In this document: positions 16,006 through 22,891 of the stretch, piece after piece
How the letters are laid out: each line of letters starts with the position of its first letter
Position numbering within the stretch: position 1 is the stretch's first letter
Assembly: GCA_038322575.1 (NCBI GenBank)
Contig: JBBQGB010000043.1
Location: 1-27,942 of the forward strand
DNA from: JACMOY01 sp038322575
GTDB lineage: Bacteria; Actinomycetota; Actinomycetes; Actinomycetales; Angustibacteraceae
Direction: 5' to 3'
Length of the DNA: 27,942 nucleotides
The notes under the pieces: model-generated
Seen by the model: the letters and a program-made list of their open reading frames with translations, nothing else
What the model was told of the DNA's origin: nothing
Database searches by the model: none
Program-made: the position numbers and the translations under genes

Positions 16006-17253
16006 ATGAGCACGGTGCCCGGACGGCGCGCCCGCGGCGTGGTCGCCGCGCTCGTGGCGCTGGTGGCCGGCGGCGCACTGTTCCTCGTGCACCGCCTCGG
16101 TGACGGGTCCGCGTCGGCCGACCACGTGCAGCGCACCGGGGCGCTGGTGGCGGCGGCGAGCCCCTGGCCGCAGGCCGGTCACGACGCCCGCCGCAGCTCG
16201 GCGGTCGCGGCGGGGGTGAGGGGGCCGACGTCCGGACGTCACCGCTGGCAGCGCAAGCTCGGGGCCGCAGTCGGGGCCGGGCCGGTCATCGGCGTCGACG
16301 GGTCGGTGCTGGTCGGCAGCGACGACGGGGTGCTGCACGCGCTCGACCCCGCCACGGGGGCAGACCGCTGGTCCTTCGACAGCGGCTCGCCGCGGGGGCA
16401 GGTGCCCTCGACCAGCGCAGCGGTCCTCGAGGACGGCACGGTCCTGTGGCCCGGGGGCGGCGAGGCGCTGTACGCCCTGGACAGCGACGGCCGGTTGCTC
16501 TGGCGCGAGTCCCTCCTCGGGCCGGGGCTGTCGCCCGCGGTGGCGGGTGACGGCCGGGTCTACGTCAGCGACGCGAGCGGTGGGGTGCTCGCGCTGGAGG
16601 TCTCCGAGGTCGACCACCGGGTGGTCTGGCGCGAGGACCTGGGCGGGCCCAGCCAGACCAGCGCCACCGTGTCACCGACCGGCACGGTGATCGTCGGCAC
16701 CGCCCACGCCCTGATCGGACTGCGCGACGAGGGTGACCGGGCCAGCCGGCGGTGGCGCTGGACGACGCCGGCGACGCTCGAGGTATCGGCCGGTGTCGGC
16801 CCGGACGGCACAGCCGTCGTCGGCCTCGACGACCGCTACACCTACGGCATCGACGACCACGGCCGGCAGCGGTGGCGCTTCACCAAGGGCGACTGGTCGT
16901 ACTCGTCGGCCACCGTCACCCCGGACGGGGTGGCCTTCGCCGGTGACCACCTCGGGATGGTCGACGTGCTGCGTGCTGACACGGGGGTGGTGCTCCGACG
17001 GACGTCGACCCGGCCCCCGGCCATCCGGTTCCCCACCGGCAAGGGGATCTGGACCTCGGTCGCCGTCGACGCGCAGGGTCGTTCGTACGTCGGCACCGCG
17101 CCCGGGCACGTCGTGGGTTTCGCGCCCGGTGGTGCGCTGATGTTCGACGTCGACGTGCACGCGACGGTCGAGAGCTACCCGGCCCTGGGGGCGGACGGGA
17201 CGCTCTACGTCGGGTCGCAGAACGGGGTGCTGCACGCCTTCGCGGACCGCTGA
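16006..17253 (+). CDS. Membrane-anchored PQQ-like beta-propeller repeat protein
   Basis: The product is 415 residues. It has a basic N-terminus and one hydrophobic segment (about residues 11-30) that acts as a signal anchor, then WPQAGHDARRS, which often opens PQQ-like propellers. Repeats follow with the pattern GSDDGVLHALDPATGADRW, GGEALYALDSDGRLLWR, YGIDDHGRQRWRF, VGSQNGVLHAF, which make the blades. The family serves as scaffolds outside the membrane (BamB-like). The catalytic PQQ-dehydrogenase residues are not evident, so I do not call it an enzyme. The ATG at 16006 was chosen over a GTG at 15973 because the signal anchor then sits at the terminus. It converges on the small unknown gene after 19 bp. 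Confidence 0.88.
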   Translation: MSTVPGRRARGVVAALVALVAGGALFLVHRLGDGSASADHVQRTGALVAAASPWPQAGHDARRSSAVAAGVRGPTSGRHRWQRKLGAAVGAGPVIGVDGSVLVGSDDGVLHALDPATGADRWSFDSGSPRGQVPSTSAAVLEDGTVLWPGGGEALYALDSDGRLLWRESLLGPGLSPAVAGDGRVYVSDASGGVLALEVSEVDHRVVWREDLGGPSQTSATVSPTGTVIVGTAHALIGLRDEGDRASRRWRWTTPATLEVSAGVGPDGTAVVGLDDRYTYGIDDHGRQRWRFTKGDWSYSSATVTPDGVAFAGDHLGMVDVLRADTGVVLRRTSTRPPAIRFPTGKGIWTSVAVDAQGRSYVGTAPGHVVGFAPGGALMFDVDVHATVESYPALGADGTLYVGSQNGVLHAFADR

Positions 17254-17272
17254 GGGCGGCGTCGCGGCAGGG

Positions 17273-17683
17273 TCAGGACGTCGGGGTCGCGCGCACCCGG
17301 TTGTCGCGGGGGTCGTGCGTCAGCTCGGCCAGGCCGAGCGCCTCGAGCAGCGGCGGCAGGTAGACCCCGAAGCGTCCGCGGTAGCCGCTTCGGGTTCCGT
17401 ACCAGCCGCCGACCGGGTTGTCGGCCGAGCGGCCCCAGGCCTCGACGGTGCCCGGCTGCGGAGTCTTCTTCTCGTCGGCGCCACCCAGCGGCACCCAGTC
17501 GCCCCGCTCACGCAGCCACGCCGCGAGGTCCTCGACGGCGCGCAGCTGGTACGTCAGCCTCGTCGACCCCACCTGGCACACCAGCAGCGGCGGGTCGGCC
17601 TGGTCGTCGGCGTACATGACGTACGACGAGGTGCCCGGCGCCGTGGTCAGCTGCCACGGCTGGTCCTTGGTGCCGAGCGTCAT
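17273..17683 (-). CDS. Unknown 136-residue protein, co-transcribed with kamA
   Basis: I do not recognise the family. The product is soluble-looking and has no signal peptide: MTLGTKDQPWQL start, a beta-rich N-terminal half (SSYVMYADDQADPPLLVCQV, TRLTYQLRAVEDLAAWLRERGDWVPLG) and a tail ending LEALGLAELTHDPRDNRVRA. A single cysteine (CQVG) is present. An SD-like AGAGGA lies upstream of the ATG, in the 11-nt gap after the kamA stop. The gene therefore reads as the second gene of a kamA operon. It could be a chaperone, regulator or accessory protein for KamA, or simply a neighbour. The sequence does not decide. Confidence 0.8.
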   Translation of the reverse strand: MTLGTKDQPWQLTTAPGTSSYVMYADDQADPPLLVCQVGSTRLTYQLRAVEDLAAWLRERGDWVPLGGADEKKTPQPGTVEAWGRSADNPVGGWYGTRSGYRGRFGVYLPPLLEALGLAELTHDPRDNRVRATPTS

Positions 17684-17694
17684 CGCGGGTCCTC

Positions 17695-19161
17695 TCAGAC
17701 GGTCGCCAGCGCCTGTGCCGCAGCGGCTTCACGGCTCGCGGCAGCCTGAGCGTACGCCGCCGCGTGCGCGTCGTCGCCGGACGCGTGCTCGCGCCACCAC
17801 GCCTGGCCCGCCTCGGGCAGGGTGTAGATCGGGTCGTGGTAGACGTACTCGCGAGCCAGGGCCTCGTCGTCCGACCCCTCGATCGAGGTGCGGTAGTTCT
17901 TGGTCCAGTACGACATGCCGCGCTCGGTGTCGTAGGTGTGCACCTGGTGCACCCAGCGCTTGCCGACGTACGGCACGTCGCACACGATCCGCGGCGTCGA
18001 GAACCCCGGCAGGTAGCCCATGATCGCGTGCTGCAGGTGCTGGGCCTCGGCCAGCGACATCCGCCAGTGCTCGCTGAACGGGATCATGTCGCACAGGTAG
18101 AAGTAGTACGGCGTGATGCTGGCCTCGTCCTGCAGCGCGAAGCACAGGTCGAGCAGCGCGGCGCTGCTGTCGTTGACCCCGCGCATCAGCACACCCTGGT
18201 TGCGGACGTCGCGCACACCGGCGTCCAGCATCGCCCGGGTCGCCGCACCCACAGCGGGAGTGAGGGACTGGGCGTGGTTGACGTGGGTGTGGATCGCCAG
18301 GTTGACGCCGCGTTCGCGGGCCACCGAGGCCACCCGACCGACGCCTTCGACGACGTCGTCGGCCAGCCAGTGCTGCGGCAGGCCCATCAGAGCCTTGGTG
18401 GCCAGCCGGACGTCGCGGATGTTCTCGATCTCGAGCAGGCGCATCAGGAACGCCTCGAGGTTCTTCCACGGCATGTTCGCCACGTCGCCGCCGCTCACGA
18501 CGACGTCACGCACCGACGGTGTCCTCGACAGGTAGGCCAGCATCGCGGCGTACCGGTCGACCGGCTTGAGGTCGAACTTCAGCTTGGGCACCGTGGGGGT
18601 GGAGTTGCCGACCAGGTCCATGCGGGTGCAGTGACCGCAGTACTGGGGGCAGGTGGGCAGCAGCTCGGCGAGCACCTTGGTGGGGTAGCGGTGGGTCAGC
18701 CCCTCGGCCACCCACATGTCGTGCTCGTGCAGCGAGTCGCGGGTGGCGAACGGGTGGCTGGGCCAGTCGGTGCGCCGGTCGCTGAACACCGGCAGCATGT
18801 AGCGGCGTACCGGGTCGGCGTAGAACGCGGCGGTGAAGTCCTCGCCCGCCGCGGGCATCTCGCCGTCGTCGAAGACACCGGTCGCCGGGACCATGGTGTT
18901 CATCATCTGCGGCGGCACCAGCATCGACATCGTGGCGCGCTCGGCCTGGTCGCGCTCGAGGTCGGTGTAGAACCGCTCGTCGAGCAGGTCGCCCATCAGG
19001 GCGCGCAGCTGGCGCAGGTTCTTGACGCAGTTGGCCCGCTGCCACTGGACGTCGGCCCACTGGGCGGCCGTGACCTCGCGCCAGCCGGGCAGGCGGGTCC
19101 AGTCCGGCTCGACCAGCGGGCGACGGCGGTAGGCATAGGGCTGCTCGATGATTTCGCTCAC
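17695..19161 (-). CDS. kamA: L-lysine 2,3-aminomutase (radical SAM)
   Basis: KamA converts L-lysine to L-beta-lysine, using a 4Fe-4S cluster, SAM and PLP. The product is 488 residues. The cluster motif is CPQYCGHC (Cys171, Cys175, Cys178), followed by Arg180, which corresponds to the lysine-carboxylate-binding Arg of the clostridial enzyme. Asp358 (YLCDM) and Asp395 (VCDVP) are spaced by 37 residues, as are the two aspartates that hold the substrate's epsilon-amino group in that enzyme. This supports lysine as the substrate. The PLP lysine would be Lys401, in PYVGK rather than the usual PGGGGK. GTG at 19161 is favoured because TATGGT ends 7 nt upstream. An ATG at 19173 is possible. Confidence 0.92.
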   Translation of the reverse strand: MSEIIEQPYAYRRRPLVEPDWTRLPGWREVTAAQWADVQWQRANCVKNLRQLRALMGDLLDERFYTDLERDQAERATMSMLVPPQMMNTMVPATGVFDDGEMPAAGEDFTAAFYADPVRRYMLPVFSDRRTDWPSHPFATRDSLHEHDMWVAEGLTHRYPTKVLAELLPTCPQYCGHCTRMDLVGNSTPTVPKLKFDLKPVDRYAAMLAYLSRTPSVRDVVVSGGDVANMPWKNLEAFLMRLLEIENIRDVRLATKALMGLPQHWLADDVVEGVGRVASVARERGVNLAIHTHVNHAQSLTPAVGAATRAMLDAGVRDVRNQGVLMRGVNDSSAALLDLCFALQDEASITPYYFYLCDMIPFSEHWRMSLAEAQHLQHAIMGYLPGFSTPRIVCDVPYVGKRWVHQVHTYDTERGMSYWTKNYRTSIEGSDDEALAREYVYHDPIYTLPEAGQAWWREHASGDDAHAAAYAQAAASREAAAAQALATV

Positions 19162-19246
19162 ACCTGGCACCATACGGGAAGACGTCCGGCAGAACGAGGT
19201 CAACGCCGTACGTTCTGTCATCTGCACCGCGACAAACGGAGGAACC
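19162..19246. promoter_or_regulatory. kamA-kdd divergent promoter region with inverted repeat
   Basis: The 85 bp between the divergent kamA and kdd genes hold a perfect 7-bp inverted repeat, CAGAACG at 19190-19196 and CGTTCTG at 19211-19217, with 14 nt between the arms (21 bp centre to centre, two helical turns). The right arm overlaps a possible kdd -10 box (TACGTT, 19209-19214). The kamA -10 candidate is TATGGT at 19174-19169 on the minus strand. The layout suits one regulator acting on both operons; which one is unknown. Confidence 0.5.
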
Positions 19247-20323
19247 GTGCCCACCGCCTCGCCGATCGGCCTGCACCGCGTGCTCGACCCGGTGGGGGTG
19301 CTGCCCCAGGCCGCCCGGGTGCTGGACGCCTCGCCGCAGCTGGCCGACGATGAGGTACGGGTGCGGGTGCGCGCCCTCAACCTGGACGCCGCGTCCTACC
19401 GTCAGCTCGCCGGCGCCCACCTCGGCCCCGACGGCCGGGTGGACGGCGCAGCGGTGCGGGCCGCGGTACTCGCGATCGTGGCCGAGCGCGGCAAGATGCA
19501 GAACCCGGTGACCGGCAGCGGCGGCATGCTCATCGGCACCGTCGACGAGGTCGGCCCGGGCAGCCCGCTCGGCTTGTGCGTCGGCGACGAGGTCGCGACC
19601 CTGGTCTCGCTGTCGCTGACCCCGCTGGTGCTCACCGACGGCCTGGCCCGCTGGGACGGCCTGGGCGAGCAGGTGCCGGCGCAGGGTCACGCCATCCTGT
19701 TCGGCCGCTCGATCGCCGCCGTCCTGCCACCGGACCTGCCGGCGGGCCTGGCGCTGATGGTCATGGACGTCTGCGGCGCACCGGCCCTGGTGGCCCGCGT
19801 CGTGCGCCGGTACGTCGACGCCGGCCACCCGCCGTCCGTGGCCGTGATCGGTGGCGCCGGCAAGTCGGGGTCGCTGTCGCTCGCCGCCGCCCGCCGTGAG
19901 GGCGCCGCCCGGACCGTCGGCGTGGTCCCCGTCGCGGCCGAGCGGGACGCCCTGCGCGACAGCGGGCTGGCCGACGAGGTCGCGCTGGCCGACGCCCGTG
20001 ACCCGGTGGCCCTGGCCGCCGCGGTCGAGCAGTCGCTGGGTGGGCCCGCCGACGTCACCGTGGTCTGCGTCGACGTGCCCGGGTGCGAGCACGGCGCGAT
20101 CCTGGCCACCGCCGAGGGCGGCACGGTGGTGTTCTTCTCGATGGCCACCTCGTTCAGCGCCGCGGCCCTGGGGGCCGAGGGGCTGGCCGCCGACGTGACG
20201 ATGCTGGTCGGCAACGGGTACGTGCCCGGGCACGCGCAGTACGCGCTCGACCTGCTGCGGGGCGACGCCGGCGTCCGGGCCCTGTTCGAGGCGCGGCTGG
20301 CCCACGAGACACTGCCTGGGTGA
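19247..20323 (+). CDS. kdd: L-erythro-3,5-diaminohexanoate dehydrogenase
   Basis: Kdd oxidises 3,5-diaminohexanoate to 3-keto-5-aminohexanoate with NAD(P)+, releasing ammonia. The product is 358 residues, about the family's usual length, with LLIGTV-like N-terminal beta elements and a Rossmann fold whose nucleotide-binding glycine motif is GGAGKSG (residues 202-208, after VAVI). Other recognisable blocks are RALNLDAASYRQLAG near residue 45 and NPVTGSGGMLIGTVDEVG around 85-105. GTG at 19247 has a GGAGGA ribosome-binding site 5-6 nt upstream. Its stop overlaps the amidohydrolase start by 4 nt (GTGA). Adjacent kamA and the downstream kamDE-kal support the assignment. Confidence 0.9.
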   Translation: MPTASPIGLHRVLDPVGVLPQAARVLDASPQLADDEVRVRVRALNLDAASYRQLAGAHLGPDGRVDGAAVRAAVLAIVAERGKMQNPVTGSGGMLIGTVDEVGPGSPLGLCVGDEVATLVSLSLTPLVLTDGLARWDGLGEQVPAQGHAILFGRSIAAVLPPDLPAGLALMVMDVCGAPALVARVVRRYVDAGHPPSVAVIGGAGKSGSLSLAAARREGAARTVGVVPVAAERDALRDSGLADEVALADARDPVALAAAVEQSLGGPADVTVVCVDVPGCEHGAILATAEGGTVVFFSMATSFSAAALGAEGLAADVTMLVGNGYVPGHAQYALDLLRGDAGVRALFEARLAHETLPG

Positions 20324-21924
20324 GCGTCCTCTACCGCGGTGGCGCGGTCTACTCCCCGGCAGACCCCTTCGCGACCGCCATGCTGGTCTCGGGCGACACC
20401 GTCGCCTGGGTCGGCTCGGACGACGCGGCCGCCGGCCACGCCCCGCACGCCGACGAGGTCGTCGAGCTCGACGGCGCGCTGGTGACACCGGCGTTCGTCG
20501 ACGCGCACGCGCACGTCACCGAGACCGGACTGGCCCTGACCGGGGTCGACCTCGGGCCGGCGACCAGCCTGGCCGACGCGCTCGCCCGGGTCGAGGCCGC
20601 CGGACGCCGCGCGCGCGGCCGGCCGATTCTGGGCCATGGCTGGGACGAGCGCGGCTGGCCCGAGGGCCGCCCGCCCACCCGCGCCGAGCTCGACCGGGCG
20701 TCGTACGGGGGAGCGGTCTACCTCGCCCGGGTCGACGTGCACTCGGCGGTCGTCAGCAGCGCGCTGGCGCAGGCCGCGGGCCTGCGCGACCTCGAGGGGT
20801 GGAGTGAGGACGGCCGGGTCGAGCGGGCCGCCCACCACGCCGCCCGCGACGCCACCAGGTCGGCCATCACCCCCGGCGCGCGCGCCGACCTGCAGCGCGC
20901 CGCCCTGCAGGCCGCCGCCGCCGCCGGGATCGGCAGCCTGCACGAGATGTCGGCACCGCACATCGGCACCGACGACGACCTGCGCGGGCTGCTCGAGCTG
21001 TCCGCGGCCGAGCCGCTGCCCGACGTCCTGGCCTACCGCGGCGAGCTGGTGGCCGACGAGCAGGGTGTCCGCGACGTCGTGGCGCGGATCGGCGTCCCGC
21101 TGCTCGGCCTGGCGGGCGACCTGTGCGTCGACGGCTCGATCGGCTCGCGGACGGCGGCCCTGCGCGAGCCGTACGCCGACGCGCCGGCTTCGCGGGGCCA
21201 TGCCTACCTCGACGCGACCCAGGTGCGCGACCACGTCGTCGCCTGCACGCGCGCCGGGCTGCAGGCCGGGTTCCACGTCATCGGCGACGCCGCCGTCGAC
21301 GCCGTCGTCGAGGGGCTGCGGCTGGCCGCCGAGGTGGTGGGGGAGGGCGTGCTGCGCCGCGCGCGGCACCGCCTCGAGCACGTCGAGATGGTCGACGACG
21401 CGGCGGTCGCGGCGCTCGCGCGGCTGGGGGTGCACGCCAGCGTCCAGCCGGTGTTCGACGCCCGCTGGGGCGGCCCGACGTCGATGTACGCCGAGCGGCT
21501 CGGGGTCGAGCGCGCCGCCGGCATGAACCTGTTCGCCGCGCTGGCCGCCGCGGGCGTGCCCCTGGCCCTCGGCTCGGACTCGCCGGTCACCCCGTTCGAC
21601 CCCTGGGCCGCCGTCGGCGCCTGCGCGTTCCACCGCACCCCCGAGCAGCGCACCAGCGCCCGGGCCGCGTTCCTCGCGCACACCCGCGGCGGGTGGCGGG
21701 CGGCGGGCGTCGACGACGGCGGGGTGCTCGTGCCCGGGGCGCCCGCGACGTACGCCGTGTGGGACCGCCGCGACCTGGTCGTGCAGGCCCCGGACGACCG
21801 GATCCAGGCCTGGTCGACCGACCCGCGCTCGGGCACCCCGGGCCTGCCCGACGTCTCGCCCGGCACCGCGCGGCCCACCTGCCTGCGCACCGTGGTGCGC
21901 GGCGTCCAGGCCTTCCCGCTCTGA
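20320..21924 (+). CDS. YtcJ-like amidohydrolase (Amidohydro_3), coupled to kdd
   Basis: The product is 534 residues of the metal-dependent amidohydrolase superfamily, YtcJ-like group. Visible metal-site elements are VDAHAHV (His63, His65), FHVIGDAAVDAVV, RLEHVEMV and the late catalytic GSDSPV. The sequence ends with a VLVPGAPATYAVWD strand typical of the small beta-sandwich subdomain. GTG at 20320 overlaps the kdd stop by 4 nt, so it should be translated with kdd. No canonical kam pathway step needs a hydrolase. It may act on an N-acyl or lactam side product of the pathway, or be unrelated. The family's substrates are broad and largely unassigned. Confidence 0.9.
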   Translation: MSVLYRGGAVYSPADPFATAMLVSGDTVAWVGSDDAAAGHAPHADEVVELDGALVTPAFVDAHAHVTETGLALTGVDLGPATSLADALARVEAAGRRARGRPILGHGWDERGWPEGRPPTRAELDRASYGGAVYLARVDVHSAVVSSALAQAAGLRDLEGWSEDGRVERAAHHAARDATRSAITPGARADLQRAALQAAAAAGIGSLHEMSAPHIGTDDDLRGLLELSAAEPLPDVLAYRGELVADEQGVRDVVARIGVPLLGLAGDLCVDGSIGSRTAALREPYADAPASRGHAYLDATQVRDHVVACTRAGLQAGFHVIGDAAVDAVVEGLRLAAEVVGEGVLRRARHRLEHVEMVDDAAVAALARLGVHASVQPVFDARWGGPTSMYAERLGVERAAGMNLFAALAAAGVPLALGSDSPVTPFDPWAAVGACAFHRTPEQRTSARAAFLAHTRGGWRAAGVDDGGVLVPGAPATYAVWDRRDLVVQAPDDRIQAWSTDPRSGTPGLPDVSPGTARPTCLRTVVRGVQAFPL

Positions 21925-21936
21925 CCCCCGCCTTCC

Positions 21937-21998
21937 GCACTTGCTGCGCTAACTGCCGTTTCGGGCGCCGGGAACCTGGCAGTTTGTGACGCAAGTGC
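21937..21998. terminator. Two-tier stem-loop after amidohydrolase gene
   Basis: GCACTTGC (21937-21944) pairs with GCAAGTGC (21991-21998), and AACTGCC (21951-21957) with GGCAGTT (21978-21984), separated by a symmetric 6+6-nt internal loop. It starts 12 nt after the stop and is probably a bidirectional terminator against the converging acyltransferase gene. Confidence 0.6.
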
Positions 21999-22082
21999 CG
22001 AGGCCCGGCGGCCGCGAAGGCACTTAGTGATGCAAGTGCCCGGGGCCCGGCGGGCGGGGCACCACTGAGTGACGCAAGTGCC
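21986..22082. repeat. Three 14-bp direct repeats at 41-42-bp period
   Basis: GTGACGCAAGTGCC occurs at 21986-21999 and 22069-22082, and GTGATGCAAGTGCC at 22027-22040. Between them are GGCCCGGCGG-like blocks. Each repeat lies next to a reverse-complement partner that begins GCAC, so every unit can fold (for example GGCACTT 22019-22025 with AAGTGCC 22034-22040). Confidence 0.85.
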
Positions 22083-22113
22083 GGGGGGCGAGGGCGAGGG
22101 GGAGCGCGGCCGG

Positions 22114-22785
22114 TCAGGGGGTGGGGGTCTGGGGGGCGGCGTTGTAGTCGGGGCAGCGGGTCTGGCCGGTGAGGGCGGCGACGGCGTCCATGACGTCGTC
22201 GGTCATCCGGCGCCGGGCCACGGCGCTGGGCAGCCCGACGTACTCACCCGGCAGCACCGGCGCGGCGAACCGCACGGTCACCTTCGCCCGTCGCGGACGC
22301 CGGGCCCCGACCGGCTGGACGTCGGCCGTGCCGATGAGCCCGGCCGGCACCACGGGCGCGCCGCTGGCCAGAGCCAGCCAGGCGACCCCGGTGCGGCCGC
22401 GGTAGAGCCGGCCGTCGCGCGAGCGGGTGCCCTCGGGGTAGATGCCGAAGCCGAGGTCGCGCCGCAGCACCCCCAGCGCCAGCTCGAGCGAGGCCATCGC
22501 CTCGCCGTGGGTGCCGCGCTTGACCGGCACCGCACCGATCGCCTCGAACCACGCGCGCACCAGCGCGCCACGCAGGCCGCGCCCCTCGAAGTACTCGGCC
22601 TTGGCCAGGAACACCACCCGGCGCGGGACGACGAGGGGCAGCACGACGGAGTCGAAGAACGACACGTGGTTGCTGGCGATGAGCACGGGCCCCGAGGTCG
22701 GGACGTGCCCGATGCCCTCGACGCGCGGGTGCCACACGACCCGCACCCACAGGCCCAGCAGCGCACGCACGATCCGAAGGGGCAC
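22114..22785 (-). CDS. 1-acyl-sn-glycerol-3-phosphate acyltransferase (PlsC-like)
   Basis: The product is 223 residues. It has the acyltransferase HX4D motif NHVSFFD (His40-Asp45), FEAIGAVPVKRG (about 80-91) and YPEGTRS (116-122), in the normal order. These enzymes add a second acyl chain to lysophosphatidic acid or related lipids at the membrane. The N-terminal hydrophobic stretch (about residues 6-18) may anchor it. GTG at 22785 is the best start before the conserved region; an upstream ATG at 22844 would add about 20 residues. No strong ribosome-binding site is visible, so the start is uncertain. The gene separates the kdd-amidohydrolase pair from kamDE-kal, on the opposite strand. Confidence 0.88.
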   Translation of the reverse strand: MPLRIVRALLGLWVRVVWHPRVEGIGHVPTSGPVLIASNHVSFFDSVVLPLVVPRRVVFLAKAEYFEGRGLRGALVRAWFEAIGAVPVKRGTHGEAMASLELALGVLRRDLGFGIYPEGTRSRDGRLYRGRTGVAWLALASGAPVVPAGLIGTADVQPVGARRPRRAKVTVRFAAPVLPGEYVGLPSAVARRRMTDDVMDAVAALTGQTRCPDYNAAPQTPTP

Positions 22786-22824
22786 GCCTGATGATGGACC
22801 ACGCGCCGACCACGCTGCGTCCCA

Positions 22825-22891
22825 CCGTCGATCTTCCGGTGCCATGGCGATATCGACGGAAGGACGGCGGTCCGCTGGTAATCTTCCGCGC
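22825..22891 (+). promoter_or_regulatory. kamD promoter with repeated ATCTTCCG motif
   Basis: The gap before kamD holds ATCTTCCG at 22831-22838 and 22881-22888 (50 bp apart) and an inverted partial copy, CGGAAG, at 22858-22863. A separate dyad CCGTCGAT (22825-22832) / ATCGACGG (22852-22859) overlaps it. TAATCT at 22879-22884 is a -10 candidate, 7 nt before the ATG. No clear -35 is seen. Confidence 0.45.

Noticed and set aside
20320..21924. Amidohydrolase gene as the missing Kce
   Set aside because: Kce belongs to the DUF849/BKACE family, a different TIM-barrel family with its own motifs; this protein is clearly YtcJ-like.
21986..22082. CRISPR-like array
   Set aside because: Repeats of 14 bp are too short, only three in number, the intervals resemble each other rather than being unique spacers, and no cas gene is near.
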